Origin: a virus
Strand: one strand, 5' to 3'
IMG/VR virus record: IMGVR_UViG_3300046457_000073
Location: 1-28,525 of that record
Length of the DNA stretch: 28,525 nucleotides
Below are positions 1 through 9,676 of this stretch, in pieces. The notes beneath the pieces were generated by a model that made no database searches, was not told the origin of the DNA, and saw only the letters and a program-made list of their open reading frames with translations. The number at the start of each line of letters is the position of its first letter. The first letter of the stretch is position 1. A program made the position numbers and the translations under genes.

Positions 1-1860
1 GTGGCAGCGGTCAAGGCCCTAGACAATGGGCAGGGCTGGGCGCTGTCCGGTGAAGCCTACAACAAAGCAATGAATCTGAAGTTGGCCGGCCCGATTGGTA
101 CTCTGATGAACTACGCCACCGGAGTGACCTCAGGGGACCCCTCGAAGGACCCCAACGTTCAGATGTCCCTTCAACAATTGGTGCAGACTGGCGCGAGAGC
201 TGGGCGGTCAGAGCCCATCCCGCAACTCAAGGCCCTAGTAGATGGCACCCTCCACGCCCTCCCCACGAAAGACGGAAACCCTTCGTCTCAATTTAACACT
301 GCAGCAGCGATGTATGGTGGTCTTCCTGACCAGCTCCGCTCGGCTTACTTTGATGACAAGGCGCAGGCACTCTTTGGTTCCTACAAGAGTCAAGTCGATT
401 CAGGGGTAGACCCCGCAACGGCCTACCAGAACGCCTACCGCTCCGTCTCACCGGAAGCCAAGAAGGCCGCTGAGCTCCGTATGCAGGACCCGAAGTGGAA
501 GGCCGATACCGCCAAGTCTGTGCAGAACATCACGGTGGACTTCGCTAACAAGATTCCGCTCGTGGGCCGCCTCTTCGGTGGCACCCCGCAGAACACCCAA
601 GCCTCCGAGGGCTGGGCATTGGTGCAGGCCAACGCGTACTACCAGCGCAACCCTGATGCCACCCCGGACCAAGCCAAGGCGTACCTGCAGGAGCAGTACA
701 AGTCTACCCATGTGTTCGACTCAACGAACAAGATTGACGTGGAGGTTCCCCCGGGGCGAGCCAGTGACCAGACCGCAGAAGCCCTCGCTGCCTATGTGCA
801 GAAGGCGCAGGCCAAGTACGGGGTCGATGACATGCAGGTCGGCCTAACGAACTATAAGGACGGCAACTACCAACTGGCCCTCTTCAAGAATGGGCAGATG
901 GTGGGCATGGCGAACCCGCAGGTCCCCTTCGATCAAATCATCAAGGACCACGGTTCCACCAAGGCGTTCACCCCGGATGAGCAGGCTGGCATGGCTGCAC
1001 TCACGGACAAGCTGAACAAGGGCACGGCCACCGCACAGGACCTCACGGATAACGCTGATGTACTCGCCAAGGCCCGAACGCTCAACATGGTCAACGATAC
1101 GACCCTCGGGAAGATCAAGACGATTCAGAGCAAGGCGTTCGATGGTGCCCTGAGTAATGCCTTCAATCTCCCTGTGGACCCGAAGCTGGGTGGTGGCTGG
1201 TTTGGCACCAACACGGCGAACTTCGCGGGCCTCAGCGGTTCCCGCCTCACGGGCAAGGGAAGCACGATTCAGGTTCAACAGGCGGACCAGTTCCTCCAGT
1301 CCGGGCAGCTCTCGGCCTCCACCATTGCGATGGGCGAAGGCTTCGTGTCCAAGGCTTACCCCGACCCGAACCCGAAGGCTGGCCTGAACATCGGCTATGG
1401 CTACAACCTGAACGCCAACGCGGACACCATCGCGGAAGACTTCAGGCGCGCTGGGATTCCCTCGACCTCCATCGAAGGCATCAAGTCGGGCAAGGTAGAG
1501 ATTACCCCTGAGCAAGGCGCACGACTCCTCCAGGCAGTGGTCCCCCGCTACGAGCAGCGCGCTAAGGACGCCGTTGAAGCTGCCCACCCTGGGCTGTGGA
1601 AGATGGTCTCCGAAGGCCAGAAGGCTGCCCTCGTGGACGTGGCGTACCAAGTAGGTGACGTAGCGCAGTTCAAGAAGGCAATCGGAGCGCTGGCCCGCAA
1701 GGACCTCCCAGCATTCCAAGAGGCCCTGAAGGTCACCTATCACGACAAGAACGGGAACCAGCAGGAAGACCAACGCCGTAACAAGTTGCGCAACCTCATG
1801 ATGAACGGGGTCAGTTCGTGGGGCCAAGGGCTCCAGGAGGCATCCCGTACAGCACAGTAA
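1..1860 (+). CDS. Internal virion protein with C-terminal lysozyme-like domain (5' truncated)
   Basis: The reading frame is open from the first base, so the true start lies upstream; the 619 visible codons are the C-terminal part. The position just before a gp16-sized protein matches the T7 gp15 internal core protein, which forms part of the ejected channel. Residues about 440-610 (window numbering) resemble a GH24-type lysozyme fold: E446, then D455 nine residues later, then an IGYG motif near 464-467. The usual Thr before IGYG is Asn463, and two extra residues lie between the Asp and that position. In T7 the peptidoglycan-cleaving domain is at the N-terminus of gp16 instead. The inferred role is local wall hydrolysis during DNA ejection; activity is uncertain given the Thr change. 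Confidence 0.8.
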   Translation: MAAVKALDNGQGWALSGEAYNKAMNLKLAGPIGTLMNYATGVTSGDPSKDPNVQMSLQQLVQTGARAGRSEPIPQLKALVDGTLHALPTKDGNPSSQFNTAAAMYGGLPDQLRSAYFDDKAQALFGSYKSQVDSGVDPATAYQNAYRSVSPEAKKAAELRMQDPKWKADTAKSVQNITVDFANKIPLVGRLFGGTPQNTQASEGWALVQANAYYQRNPDATPDQAKAYLQEQYKSTHVFDSTNKIDVEVPPGRASDQTAEALAAYVQKAQAKYGVDDMQVGLTNYKDGNYQLALFKNGQMVGMANPQVPFDQIIKDHGSTKAFTPDEQAGMAALTDKLNKGTATAQDLTDNADVLAKARTLNMVNDTTLGKIKTIQSKAFDGALSNAFNLPVDPKLGGGWFGTNTANFAGLSGSRLTGKGSTIQVQQADQFLQSGQLSASTIAMGEGFVSKAYPDPNPKAGLNIGYGYNLNANADTIAEDFRRAGIPSTSIEGIKSGKVEITPEQGARLLQAVVPRYEQRAKDAVEAAHPGLWKMVSEGQKAALVDVAYQVGDVAQFKKAIGALARKDLPAFQEALKVTYHDKNGNQQEDQRRNKLRNLMMNGVSSWGQGLQEASRTAQ

Positions 1861-1877
1861 CTAACCAAGGAAGGCGA

Positions 1878-4800
1878 ATGCCTATCACACCGCTTCAGTC
1901 CGCTATTCAGGACAACAGTAAACTTGTAGACACTTCGCCCTCTGCGGCACCAGTTACTCAACAGACTGCGCCCCCGGTGGATGCAGTCACCCAAGCTCGC
2001 CAGCGTGAAGACGCATCGGCTGGCCTGACGGGTGATGACTACCTCGGGGCTATGTGGCGCCAAGACTCCTGGATTCCCGGGATGATTGACCACTACGCTG
2101 GGGCTCAGTTGGCCCCGGATGAACACTACAACCCCTACGAGGAGAGCACGAACAAGGCCCTGACGGATGGCATCTGGCCTGAGTTCCAAGGTCAGTTCGC
2201 GCAGGCTACCTCGGCAGGGCAAGCAGCGTGGATGAAGCAGAGCATCCTCCAGAAGCAGAAGGACCTGGGGGACCTCTCCACGCTGGGCACTAAGGGCAAC
2301 GTTGGGCGCTTCGCTGCGGGCATGGCCTTCGGCATGGTGGACCCCATCAACGTGGCCGCTATGGTTGCCTCAGGGGGCACCTCGATGCTCCTGAAGGCCA
2401 CCGCTACGGCAGCCCGTACAGCCGAGGGTGTGGCAGTAGCAGCCGAAGCAGCGAGCCGTATGCGCCCTATCGCTTCCGGTTTGGCAACTGCTGGTGGCCT
2501 TGGGGCTGCCACTGAGAAGCTCCGTCAGAACTACAACTTCGAAGACGACAACATGGGGGTCCTCACCGCAGGACTCACCAGCATGGCCTTCGCGGCCCCC
2601 TTCGTTGGTCTTCATGCACACGAGCAGGCCAAGGTATCCCAGACGGCTATGCAGGAAGCACATGCCATCGAAGCGATGCGCAAGCAGCAGGCTGGAGAGC
2701 CGCTGGCACCCCACGAGGAAGCCAACCTGCACGCCTACACCGAGAACCTCCAGAAGGCTATGGATGTAGAGGCAGGCCGTGCTGAGCAAGCCCATGAAGC
2801 TCCTGCTGCGGTCCATGCGGCCCCTATCGATGGGGCGGAAGTAGCCCCACGAGAAGCACCGCAGGTGGACGTACCTGAGCACCTGAACGACACCGTTAGC
2901 CCGGAGGAACTGGCTAAGACTGCCCCCTACGAGAACACCGCTGACCGCGAAGTGTTCGGCATGGCGGACTCCGTAGGTGCAGCACGGGTGGACCCTAACG
3001 AGCGCATTGCCTCCCTTGCGGACCAGCCCACGGCCATGACTCACTTGGGCAAGGTCCCTATCCGCTGGGACTTCTACACCCACTTCAACAAGTCGGACAA
3101 TCCTGTGTTCCGCTTCCTCGGGAACAAGCTGGTCAAGGACGCCATCGGCAACGATGCCCACGAAGCGCAGGGCTGGACCGCCTCCGAACTCAAGTCGCAG
3201 TACCGCAGAACCCTCGAAGGTGGATTCCACTTGGAAGCCCGTAGAGCATTCGATGATGCCGCCAAGGTCCGTGGGATGAACTTCTTCAAGAAGCGCGCTG
3301 CTGTGGACCAGTTCTACTCGGACATCTCCCGTGTGGTCCGTGGCGACACCGAAGTCCTCAAGGCGAACCCTGACATTGCCCCGCAGCTTCAACGGGCTGC
3401 CAAGGCGCAGACTGACTTCTATGGAGAGATGCACCGCAGGATGGTTGAAGCTGGCGTAGAGGGCGCGGAGAACATCCCCGCTAATGCTCAGTACGTCAAC
3501 CGGGTGTGGAAGCAGGACAACATTCGGGAAGCGTTCGCCAAGCACAAGGAGCAGATGTATGAGGCCATCGGTCGCGCCATCAAACTCGATGGGGTAACTG
3601 GCGAGGCCGCCACGGCCAAGGCCAAGGGGTTCATGGATGCGGTGATGAAGCTTGAGTTCAGCCACGCCATGCAGGACATCCACCTCTACGCCAAGGATAT
3701 GGTGACCCTCCGGGAGGAGCTCGCCAACTCGGGCTTGAAGGACCACGAGATTAACTCTCTGGTGGACCTGATGTTTGACCGTAGGGGCAGCGGCGAGGGC
3801 GATGCTGGACAGGCAGGCCCCCTCAAGTACCGCTTGGCCCTCAATGAGAACCACGCAGAACGCATGGCGGATGGCTCAGTGTTCCGCATCTCGGACCTCT
3901 TCGAGAACGACTCACGGCTCCTCGCTGGCCGCTACATGAACTCTATGGGTGGTCACTTGGCCCTCGCTGAGGTCGGTATCAAGTCCCGTGCGCAGTTCAT
4001 GGCGAAGATGCGGGAGGCTGAGCAGTACCACGGGGAGAATGCCATGACCTCGGGCTCTGGCAAGTACAACCGGGTGAAGCAGATGATGCAGGATGTGTAC
4101 GACAACATCACTGGCCGCCCTATGTCCACCCAGAGCTTCAACCGTGGGGACCGTGTTCTGGGCGCAATGCGTGCATGGACTCGCTCCGCGATGCTGGGTC
4201 AGTTGGGCATTCCCGCAGCACTGGAAATGAAGAACGCTATCGGACTCACCTCGATGCGCGCCTTCACCCAGCACATGCCTACGTTCGGCAAGATCATCCG
4301 CAGTATGCAGGCTGGGCACCCCCCGCCAGAGGGACTGGAGGCAGCTATTCATCACCTCACGGGCCACGGGCTGGAGCATGTGTCCGCCTATGCTCGCCAG
4401 CATGAAATCACGGACTTCTCCTATGACAAGGGGCTGACCCGCTTCGAGAACTTCTCAGGCAAGCTCTCGCACGCTGTGGACCACCTTTCGGGGAACTCCT
4501 CGGCAACTGCAGCCACCCGGATGATGTCCGCCCGGATGGCTATCCAGAAGCACATCGACTTCGCTATGGGCAAGACGGAGATGACCGCGAAGCAGCGGGA
4601 GCGCATGACCCACAACGGGGTAGGCACGGATGACCAACCGGATGTCCACGCAGCCCTGAAGAAGTACACGGAGATGGATGGCAACAAGGTAGACAACGTG
4701 GACTATGAGAAGTGGAGTCGTGAGGCCCCCGAGACTTACAGCAAGTTCCAACTGCTGCTGTCCCGTGAGGTCCGCGACATGATTCAGGACCACGACTTGG

Positions 4801-5387
4801 GCGAGACTATCCCGTTCATGCACACCACCGTGGGCAAGATTTTCTCCGAGCTCAAGACGTTCGTGCTCGTGGGTCACGCTAAGCAGTTCCTCAAGAGCCT
4901 CCACTACCGTGACTCCACCACCGCTGTCCAGTGGATGTACTCGTTCGCCGGTGCTGCTCTGGAGTACTCCCTGCAGAACTCCATCAACTACGCACACGAC
5001 CCCGATAAGTTGGCCCAGAGACTCTCTCCGTCAGCCATCGCCCTCGGTGCGGTGAGCCGTATGGCTGTCCTCGGGCTCATGCCGCAGGTGATGGATACGG
5101 CCTATCAACCCCTGAGCGGTGGTCAATCGCTGTTCGCTAACGGCACCGCCAACACGGACAACCGGAACATCTTCCTGACCCCCTCGATGATTGAAGGTGC
5201 CCGTTTGGCTACCCTGGCGCAAGTCACGGGCAGCGTAGTGAACCCCTTCAGCACTAACACCATTACCCAGAAGGAGATGCACGATGCACTTGGGGCCATC
5301 CCTGGTGGCAACCTGTACGTCATGCGTAACGTGAACGACATGATTGGCTCGCACTTCCCGAAGTTCAAACCCCGTCCGACTAACTAA
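1878..5387 (+). CDS. Large internal virion protein (T7 gp16-like)
   Basis: A 1169-residue protein. The ATG at 1878 is chosen because AAGGAAGG lies just upstream; an in-frame GTG at 1818 would overlap the previous gene and lacks a comparable site. Size and position (after the gp15-like gene, before tail genes) match the T7 gp16 ejection protein of about 1,300 residues. Alanine/glycine-rich hydrophobic stretches occur near residues 140-195, 225-245 and 1050-1070, as expected of a protein that inserts into the envelope at ejection. I see no lytic transglycosylase motif at its N-terminus, consistent with the wall-degrading domain lying on the upstream protein. Assignment rests on size, order and composition more than on motifs. 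Confidence 0.75.
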   Translation: MPITPLQSAIQDNSKLVDTSPSAAPVTQQTAPPVDAVTQARQREDASAGLTGDDYLGAMWRQDSWIPGMIDHYAGAQLAPDEHYNPYEESTNKALTDGIWPEFQGQFAQATSAGQAAWMKQSILQKQKDLGDLSTLGTKGNVGRFAAGMAFGMVDPINVAAMVASGGTSMLLKATATAARTAEGVAVAAEAASRMRPIASGLATAGGLGAATEKLRQNYNFEDDNMGVLTAGLTSMAFAAPFVGLHAHEQAKVSQTAMQEAHAIEAMRKQQAGEPLAPHEEANLHAYTENLQKAMDVEAGRAEQAHEAPAAVHAAPIDGAEVAPREAPQVDVPEHLNDTVSPEELAKTAPYENTADREVFGMADSVGAARVDPNERIASLADQPTAMTHLGKVPIRWDFYTHFNKSDNPVFRFLGNKLVKDAIGNDAHEAQGWTASELKSQYRRTLEGGFHLEARRAFDDAAKVRGMNFFKKRAAVDQFYSDISRVVRGDTEVLKANPDIAPQLQRAAKAQTDFYGEMHRRMVEAGVEGAENIPANAQYVNRVWKQDNIREAFAKHKEQMYEAIGRAIKLDGVTGEAATAKAKGFMDAVMKLEFSHAMQDIHLYAKDMVTLREELANSGLKDHEINSLVDLMFDRRGSGEGDAGQAGPLKYRLALNENHAERMADGSVFRISDLFENDSRLLAGRYMNSMGGHLALAEVGIKSRAQFMAKMREAEQYHGENAMTSGSGKYNRVKQMMQDVYDNITGRPMSTQSFNRGDRVLGAMRAWTRSAMLGQLGIPAALEMKNAIGLTSMRAFTQHMPTFGKIIRSMQAGHPPPEGLEAAIHHLTGHGLEHVSAYARQHEITDFSYDKGLTRFENFSGKLSHAVDHLSGNSSATAATRMMSARMAIQKHIDFAMGKTEMTAKQRERMTHNGVGTDDQPDVHAALKKYTEMDGNKVDNVDYEKWSREAPETYSKFQLLLSREVRDMIQDHDLGETIPFMHTTVGKIFSELKTFVLVGHAKQFLKSLHYRDSTTAVQWMYSFAGAALEYSLQNSINYAHDPDKLAQRLSPSAIALGAVSRMAVLGLMPQVMDTAYQPLSGGQSLFANGTANTDNRNIFLTPSMIEGARLATLAQVTGSVVNPFSTNTITQKEMHDALGAIPGGNLYVMRNVNDMIGSHFPKFKPRPTN

Positions 5388-5398
5388 GGAACAACCCC

Positions 5399-6022
5399 AT
5401 GCCGACTCTGGCAACCTACGGGGATGGAGTGACGACTACGTTCCTCCTCCCTGTGCATAACCAACAGGCTACCGCTACCGTTGCGGGTAGTGGCGCATCC
5501 CTTGCATCTCAAGGCCCCGCCTCCGTCACCTTCGCCAGTGCCCCCGCACTGAATGCTGCAGTGGTCATTAGCTACAACCCGGTGTACAAGGGCAGCAGCC
5601 GCAGCGTGGTGTACGCCACCAAGACGAGCGCCCTGAGCTTGCCTAACAACGCAACCACCGGGATTACCGGCTGGACTGCTGGGCTTGACACCAACAGCAA
5701 CTTCGATGTCACTACGGGGACCTTCACCGCCCCCGCAGCGGGTAACTACTTGGTCTCCGCTCAGGTGTGCTCGGCGTATGGCTCCGTTGCTGCTGGAGCA
5801 ATCTTTGCCCTGCTGGTCCTAGCTAACAGCGCCACGGTTGCTGCTGGGGAATCCGGGTTCACTACCGCTGGCACCACGGACATGTGCGCCCAGACAACCG
5901 TGCTCGCGCCCCTCGCCGCTGGGCAAACCATCACGGTCTCCGTGTACCACACCAGCGGGGCAGCGATTAACACGGCCTCCGGTGCAGGAAAGAACTACCT
6001 CAGCATCACGCAACTCCCGTAA
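5399..6022 (+). CDS. Tail-associated protein with C1q-like C-terminal domain
   Basis: A 207-residue protein that follows the gp16-like gene by 11 bases. The N-terminus (TYGDGVTTTF, then FASAPALNAAVVISY) resembles the short beta-rich adaptor module common in phage tail and fibre proteins. The second half, from about residue 85, has the pattern of a C1q/TNF-like jelly roll: GITGW, FDVTTGTFTAPAAGNYLVSA, then alternating hydrophobic strands to the end. Such domains trimerise and are common at the tips of phage fibres. It is probably a virion surface or head-decoration protein; the exact location in the particle cannot be told from sequence. Confidence 0.6.
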   Translation: MPTLATYGDGVTTTFLLPVHNQQATATVAGSGASLASQGPASVTFASAPALNAAVVISYNPVYKGSSRSVVYATKTSALSLPNNATTGITGWTAGLDTNSNFDVTTGTFTAPAAGNYLVSAQVCSAYGSVAAGAIFALLVLANSATVAAGESGFTTAGTTDMCAQTTVLAPLAAGQTITVSVYHTSGAAINTASGAGKNYLSITQLP

Positions 6023-6024
6023 GC

Positions 6025-6354
6025 ATGGGCGCTAAGAAGGAAGCAAGACCCCGGAGCGTTCGCGTTCTGGGGAAAACCCACAGCATCAACTACAAACCAT
6101 CCGAAGAGATGGAGAACAGTTACGGCCTGTGCTTCAACGGCAGGCAACGCATCGACATCATGGAGGGCCTTCCCAGTGGCGAGGAGGCCGATACGGTCCT
6201 CCACGAAATCCTCCACGCAGTTCTCTTCCAGATGGCTGTTCTTCTGCCCCCAGAGGTAGAGGAGCAGTTCGTCAGGCCCGCAGCATCGGGGCTCTACGCG
6301 GTCCTCCAAGACAACCCTCAGTTAGCCAAGTGGCTCATCCAGCCGCGCCAGTAG
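6025..6354 (+). CDS. Small HExxH metallopeptidase-like protein
   Basis: A 109-residue protein starting 2 bases after the preceding stop. It carries a clear zinc-binding HExxH motif in the helix VLHEILHAVLF (H60, E61, H64), with further acidic residues at E77, E79 and E80 as candidate third ligands. Small HExxH proteins of this kind are frequent in phages and mostly uncharacterised. Its place among tail genes suggests virion maturation or a late host function, but no substrate can be inferred. A structural role without catalysis is possible. Confidence 0.6.
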   Translation: MGAKKEARPRSVRVLGKTHSINYKPSEEMENSYGLCFNGRQRIDIMEGLPSGEEADTVLHEILHAVLFQMAVLLPPEVEEQFVRPAASGLYAVLQDNPQLAKWLIQPRQ

Positions 6355-6363
6355 TTCCCCTCC

Positions 6364-6382
6364 GGGCCCCATTCGCGGGCCC
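6364..6382 (+). terminator. GC-rich hairpin before tailspike gene
   Basis: Two GGGCCC hexamers (6364-6369 and 6377-6382) are 7 bases apart and can pair into a 6-bp GC stem. No proper T tract follows, only CCTTTAA. It may be a weak terminator or an RNA-processing site between the metallopeptidase-like gene and the tailspike gene. Confidence 0.35.
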
Positions 6383-6406
6383 TACCAATTCCTTTAAGTG
6401 ACCCTA

Positions 6407-8680
6407 ATGTACTCAATCAATACCTATAACGGTACTGGCGTGGCTGCGCCCTACGCAGTTACGTTCCCCTACTTGTCCAAGGACCACGTTGAAATCCGCA
6501 TTGGTGGTGTCTTAATCACTACGGGATTCTCGTGGATCAACAGCTCCACCCTTTCGTTCGCTGCTCCGGTAGGAACGGGCAACGTAGAGATTCGCCGAAA
6601 CACTCCCAAGAATGTAGCTCAGGTCACGTACTCGGATGGCTCAACGCTCACTGACAGTGACATGAATCTTGAGACGCTGCATCTCATGTACATCACGCAG
6701 GAAGCCTACGACACCATAACGGTCACTGCTACTGATACCCTGGGGAGTGCTGCTTCTTCGGCCGCTGCATACGCTGATGCCCACGACGCGGTTACTCTGG
6801 CTGCTGCTGCTGTGCAGGCAGCAAACCTCGTCAACAGCATCGCCCCTCCGGTATTCCAAGCGTGGCTCCCCACGATTCTTGCTGATGGCCCGGACTACAC
6901 CTCAGGCACATCTACGAGTGTCACGCTGCCAGCTTCGGAGTCCACAGGTGCGCGAACCCTCATGGCTGTCATCTTCGATGGCATCGTTCAGGGCGACTAT
7001 ACCTTGGGTGGCGACAATGTAACCCTCAGCTTCAGCAGCGCTATTCCCGCAGGTGTCAAGAAGATAACCGTCTGGTATGCCGCAGCGTTCAACCTGGGCA
7101 GCTTCATCCAGGAAGGGTCCGGCTCGTGCCCCCGCTCCTTCCAGTCCAAGATGCGTGATTACGTCAACGTCAAGGACTTCGGCGCGAAGGGCGATGGAGT
7201 AACTGACGATACCGCAGCGTTCCTCGCTGCCATCGCTACGGGCAAGAAGGTAGAGGCAGGGGAAGGCACGTTCCTCACTAGCCAGATTGTTTGGCCGGAT
7301 AAGGCAGTGTTCCGGGGCCACGGTGTGCGTACCATTATTAAGCCGTGCGTGGGATTCAGCACGAATGCGTTCTGGGTGATTGCCGCTGGGGCAACCAATG
7401 CAGATATTGGGAACTTCGAGATGGACCTGCCAGTTGCTAACTTCGCTGCGACGGTTCCGCTCTTTGCCCTTCAAGGCAGTAGACACCACTTCCACGACAT
7501 CTACATGCCAAGCGGTGGGAACATCGGGGTGTTTCTCATTGACAACACCGATACGCTTATCGAGAACTGCCACGTAGCTTCCTCGCAGCAGCACTCGTTC
7601 CAGTCCACGGGCCTCAACAGTGCCCGAAACAAAATCGTAAGGTGCTACTCGGGGACCACGGTAAGCGGCCACGGCATCTCGATTATTGCAGGCATGGACC
7701 ACGATGTACTCGACTGTGTCTCTAGCGGGGCTCAGGGCTTCGGCATTAGCTACTACCAGACCCTTCGCGGTCGCGCCTGTCGCAATAGGTCCGGGAACTC
7801 CTACGCAGAAGGGATGCAGATTACAGATTCCAACTGGGTTATCTTCGCGGACAACACGTTGAGCTGGGATACCCCCGGCGTATCGACTGACTTGGGCATC
7901 TCGCTCGCTGCTCAGACCACGGGATTCTCCTGCGTGGGTAACAAGATTCAGGGCAACTTCATCACCGGGAACTCTGCATCAGGTATCGCCCTCGCGTCCA
8001 CGAACTACGGCACAGGAACCACGCCAATTATCGGCCCCGGCCTGCCTGTCCAGGACAACGTTATTAGCCACAACACAATCATCAACTGTAGCGTGGATAC
8101 GACCGGTGGCCTGCTGTCGGGACGCTGCGCTGGCATCCTGCTGTACGGAAGCCAATGCCAATACAACAACGTGCAGGACAACAAGGTTCTGAACAACATC
8201 GGGACGCTGCTGCACGGCGTGGCTGAATACGATGTAAGCGCTGCGTGGGGTACGCCGTCTAACAACCGTATCGTGAACAACTCGGTGCGTGGTGAGTCGG
8301 TCTCGAAGGTGCTTAAGAGCGGAACTACGAATGAGTCCCTGACCTCAGGAATCTTGGCGTACACCGCAACCCTTGGCGCAGCCACTGGTTCACTCACGAG
8401 CGCAAACGTACTCTCCGCGTTCTACTACGAGATTGAGCAGCGCATCGATGTGACGATTCAGATTCAAATCACCACGAACGGCACCGCTGGCGGGGCAGTC
8501 ACGTTCACGCTGCCTCGCTCTGCACAGGTTGGATTCGGTACGGGGCGTGCAACTTCGGTATCTGGCAAGCAACTCGTTGTGACCTGTGCTGGGGCCACAG
8601 CCAGCATCCGTAACTCCGATGGCTCCTACCCGGGTGCCAATGGAGAAACCCTCGAAGTCATGTGCAGCTTCTTCCGCTAA
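6407..8680 (+). CDS. Tailspike: T7-type fibre N-terminus plus pectate-lyase beta-helix
   Basis: A 757-residue protein from the ATG at 6407; an in-frame GTG at 6398 is an alternative. Residues 1 to about 110 match the T7 gp17 N-terminal attachment domain: NTYNG, FPYL, VEIRR-like VEIRRNTPKN, YSDGSTLTDSDMN, then an EA-rich helix. From about residue 250 comes the classic start of a pectate-lyase-fold depolymerase (YVNVKDFGAKGDGVTDDTAAF), followed by several hundred residues of short beta turns rich in N and G. The last 120 residues look like a separate C-terminal trimerisation or binding domain. Known relatives bind and cleave capsule, O-antigen or exopolysaccharide, so this is the probable host-range determinant. 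Catalytic residues cannot be picked by eye. Confidence 0.85.
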   Translation: MYSINTYNGTGVAAPYAVTFPYLSKDHVEIRIGGVLITTGFSWINSSTLSFAAPVGTGNVEIRRNTPKNVAQVTYSDGSTLTDSDMNLETLHLMYITQEAYDTITVTATDTLGSAASSAAAYADAHDAVTLAAAAVQAANLVNSIAPPVFQAWLPTILADGPDYTSGTSTSVTLPASESTGARTLMAVIFDGIVQGDYTLGGDNVTLSFSSAIPAGVKKITVWYAAAFNLGSFIQEGSGSCPRSFQSKMRDYVNVKDFGAKGDGVTDDTAAFLAAIATGKKVEAGEGTFLTSQIVWPDKAVFRGHGVRTIIKPCVGFSTNAFWVIAAGATNADIGNFEMDLPVANFAATVPLFALQGSRHHFHDIYMPSGGNIGVFLIDNTDTLIENCHVASSQQHSFQSTGLNSARNKIVRCYSGTTVSGHGISIIAGMDHDVLDCVSSGAQGFGISYYQTLRGRACRNRSGNSYAEGMQITDSNWVIFADNTLSWDTPGVSTDLGISLAAQTTGFSCVGNKIQGNFITGNSASGIALASTNYGTGTTPIIGPGLPVQDNVISHNTIINCSVDTTGGLLSGRCAGILLYGSQCQYNNVQDNKVLNNIGTLLHGVAEYDVSAAWGTPSNNRIVNNSVRGESVSKVLKSGTTNESLTSGILAYTATLGAATGSLTSANVLSAFYYEIEQRIDVTIQIQITTNGTAGGAVTFTLPRSAQVGFGTGRATSVSGKQLVVTCAGATASIRNSDGSYPGANGETLEVMCSFFR

Positions 8681-8687
8681 TCCCTCC

Positions 8688-8747
8688 GCGCCCCCTAGGT
8701 TCTCTATGGGGCCATCTCCCTCTTCTAAGTTGACTCTATGACGACTC
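8688..8747 (+). repeat. Hairpin repeat element, copy 1 (before second fibre gene)
   Basis: A GC-rich stem-loop (CCCC, loop with TAGGTTCTCTA, GGGG; 8691-8712) is followed by a CTCCCTCTTCT pyrimidine tract and then the fibre start codon. A closely similar element of almost 60 bases occurs at 9889-9946. It may act as a terminator or RNase III-type processing site in the late transcript. Confidence 0.55.
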
Positions 8748-9676
8748 TCGTACCGGCTGCCCTGGTCAGTCCTGCTGGCTCCACATCGGGCCAAGTATTG
8801 ACCTCCGGTGGTCCTTCATTCGCCCCCACATGGGTCACCCCTGTTAAGGCCAGTGTTGGCCTTGGAAACGTGGACAACACCAGCGATGCCAATAAACCTG
8901 TCAGTACCGCACAGGCAACCGCGTTGGGCCTCAAGGCTGACAAGAGCGGGACGCTTGCTCAGTTCGCCTCCACCACTTCATCGCAGCTTCTTGGGGTTCT
9001 TTCTGACGAGACAGGGACAGGCGTAGCTGTCTTTAACAACGCCCCTTCCCTGGTCAGCCCGGTAATCTCGGGGAGCGCGACGGCCCCCACTCAAGCCAAT
9101 ACGGATACCAGCACCCTCCTCGCTACGACAGCGCATGTGAAGAGCCTGAATCTAGGGCAGTTCGCTTCAACCACCTCGGCTCAGCTCGCTGCTGCGATTT
9201 CTGATGAAACCGGAACGGGTGTGTTTGTGCGCAACGTATCCCCAGCCATCAACGCACCTGTTATCACTGGTGTTGCTGACGGCTCTAACGCGGGGGCGGG
9301 GATTGTTGGTGAGTACGTCACGGCGAACGCCAGTGGTGTTTCGCTGACGAGCGGGGTCAGCGTGAATGCGACCAGCATCAGCCTGACTGCTGGTGATTGG
9401 GATGTGTCAGGTGTGGTGGTCTATTCGCCCGCTGGAACCACAATTCTGCAGCTTCAGTATGGTGGCGTGTCTACTACGTCAGCCAGCCTCGGTGCATTCC
9501 AGTACGCCCTCTACAACAATAACAACACCAACGCGGGGGCGGGCGGCGCCATCACTACGCCCACGGTTCGCGTCAGTGTCGCTGCGACCACTACGGTGTA
9601 CCTAGTGGCTCAAGGCGTGTTCACTACGAGCACCTGTACTGTTGCTGGCCTGATTCGCGCGCGCCGCATTCGTTGA
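8738..9676 (+). CDS. Second tail fibre protein
   Basis: A 312-residue fibre. The N-terminal segment has the phrase TSGQVLTSGG followed by SVGLGNVDNTSDANKPVS, a common module of phage side fibres. Two related repeats (QFASTTSxQLxxxxSDETGTG near residues 66-90 and 140-165) suggest a repeated shaft. The C-terminal 130 residues (NAGAGIVGEY, then TAGDWDVSG, ending LIRARRIR) resemble a beta-sandwich tip domain seen in many phage fibres. It probably assembles as a trimer on the tailspike or baseplate and binds the host surface. The start ATG has no strong Shine-Dalgarno sequence and sits just after the hairpin element. Confidence 0.75.
   Translation: MTTLVPAALVSPAGSTSGQVLTSGGPSFAPTWVTPVKASVGLGNVDNTSDANKPVSTAQATALGLKADKSGTLAQFASTTSSQLLGVLSDETGTGVAVFNNAPSLVSPVISGSATAPTQANTDTSTLLATTAHVKSLNLGQFASTTSAQLAAAISDETGTGVFVRNVSPAINAPVITGVADGSNAGAGIVGEYVTANASGVSLTSGVSVNATSISLTAGDWDVSGVVVYSPAGTTILQLQYGGVSTTSASLGAFQYALYNNNNTNAGAGGAITTPTVRVSVAATTTVYLVAQGVFTTSTCTVAGLIRARRIR

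Noticed and set aside
844-1827. 327-codon minus-strand frame
   Set aside because: Antisense shadow of the internal virion protein gene, which has recognisable domain motifs.
2370-3854. 494-codon minus-strand frame
   Set aside because: Antisense shadow of the gp16-like gene, with no start signal and low-complexity composition.
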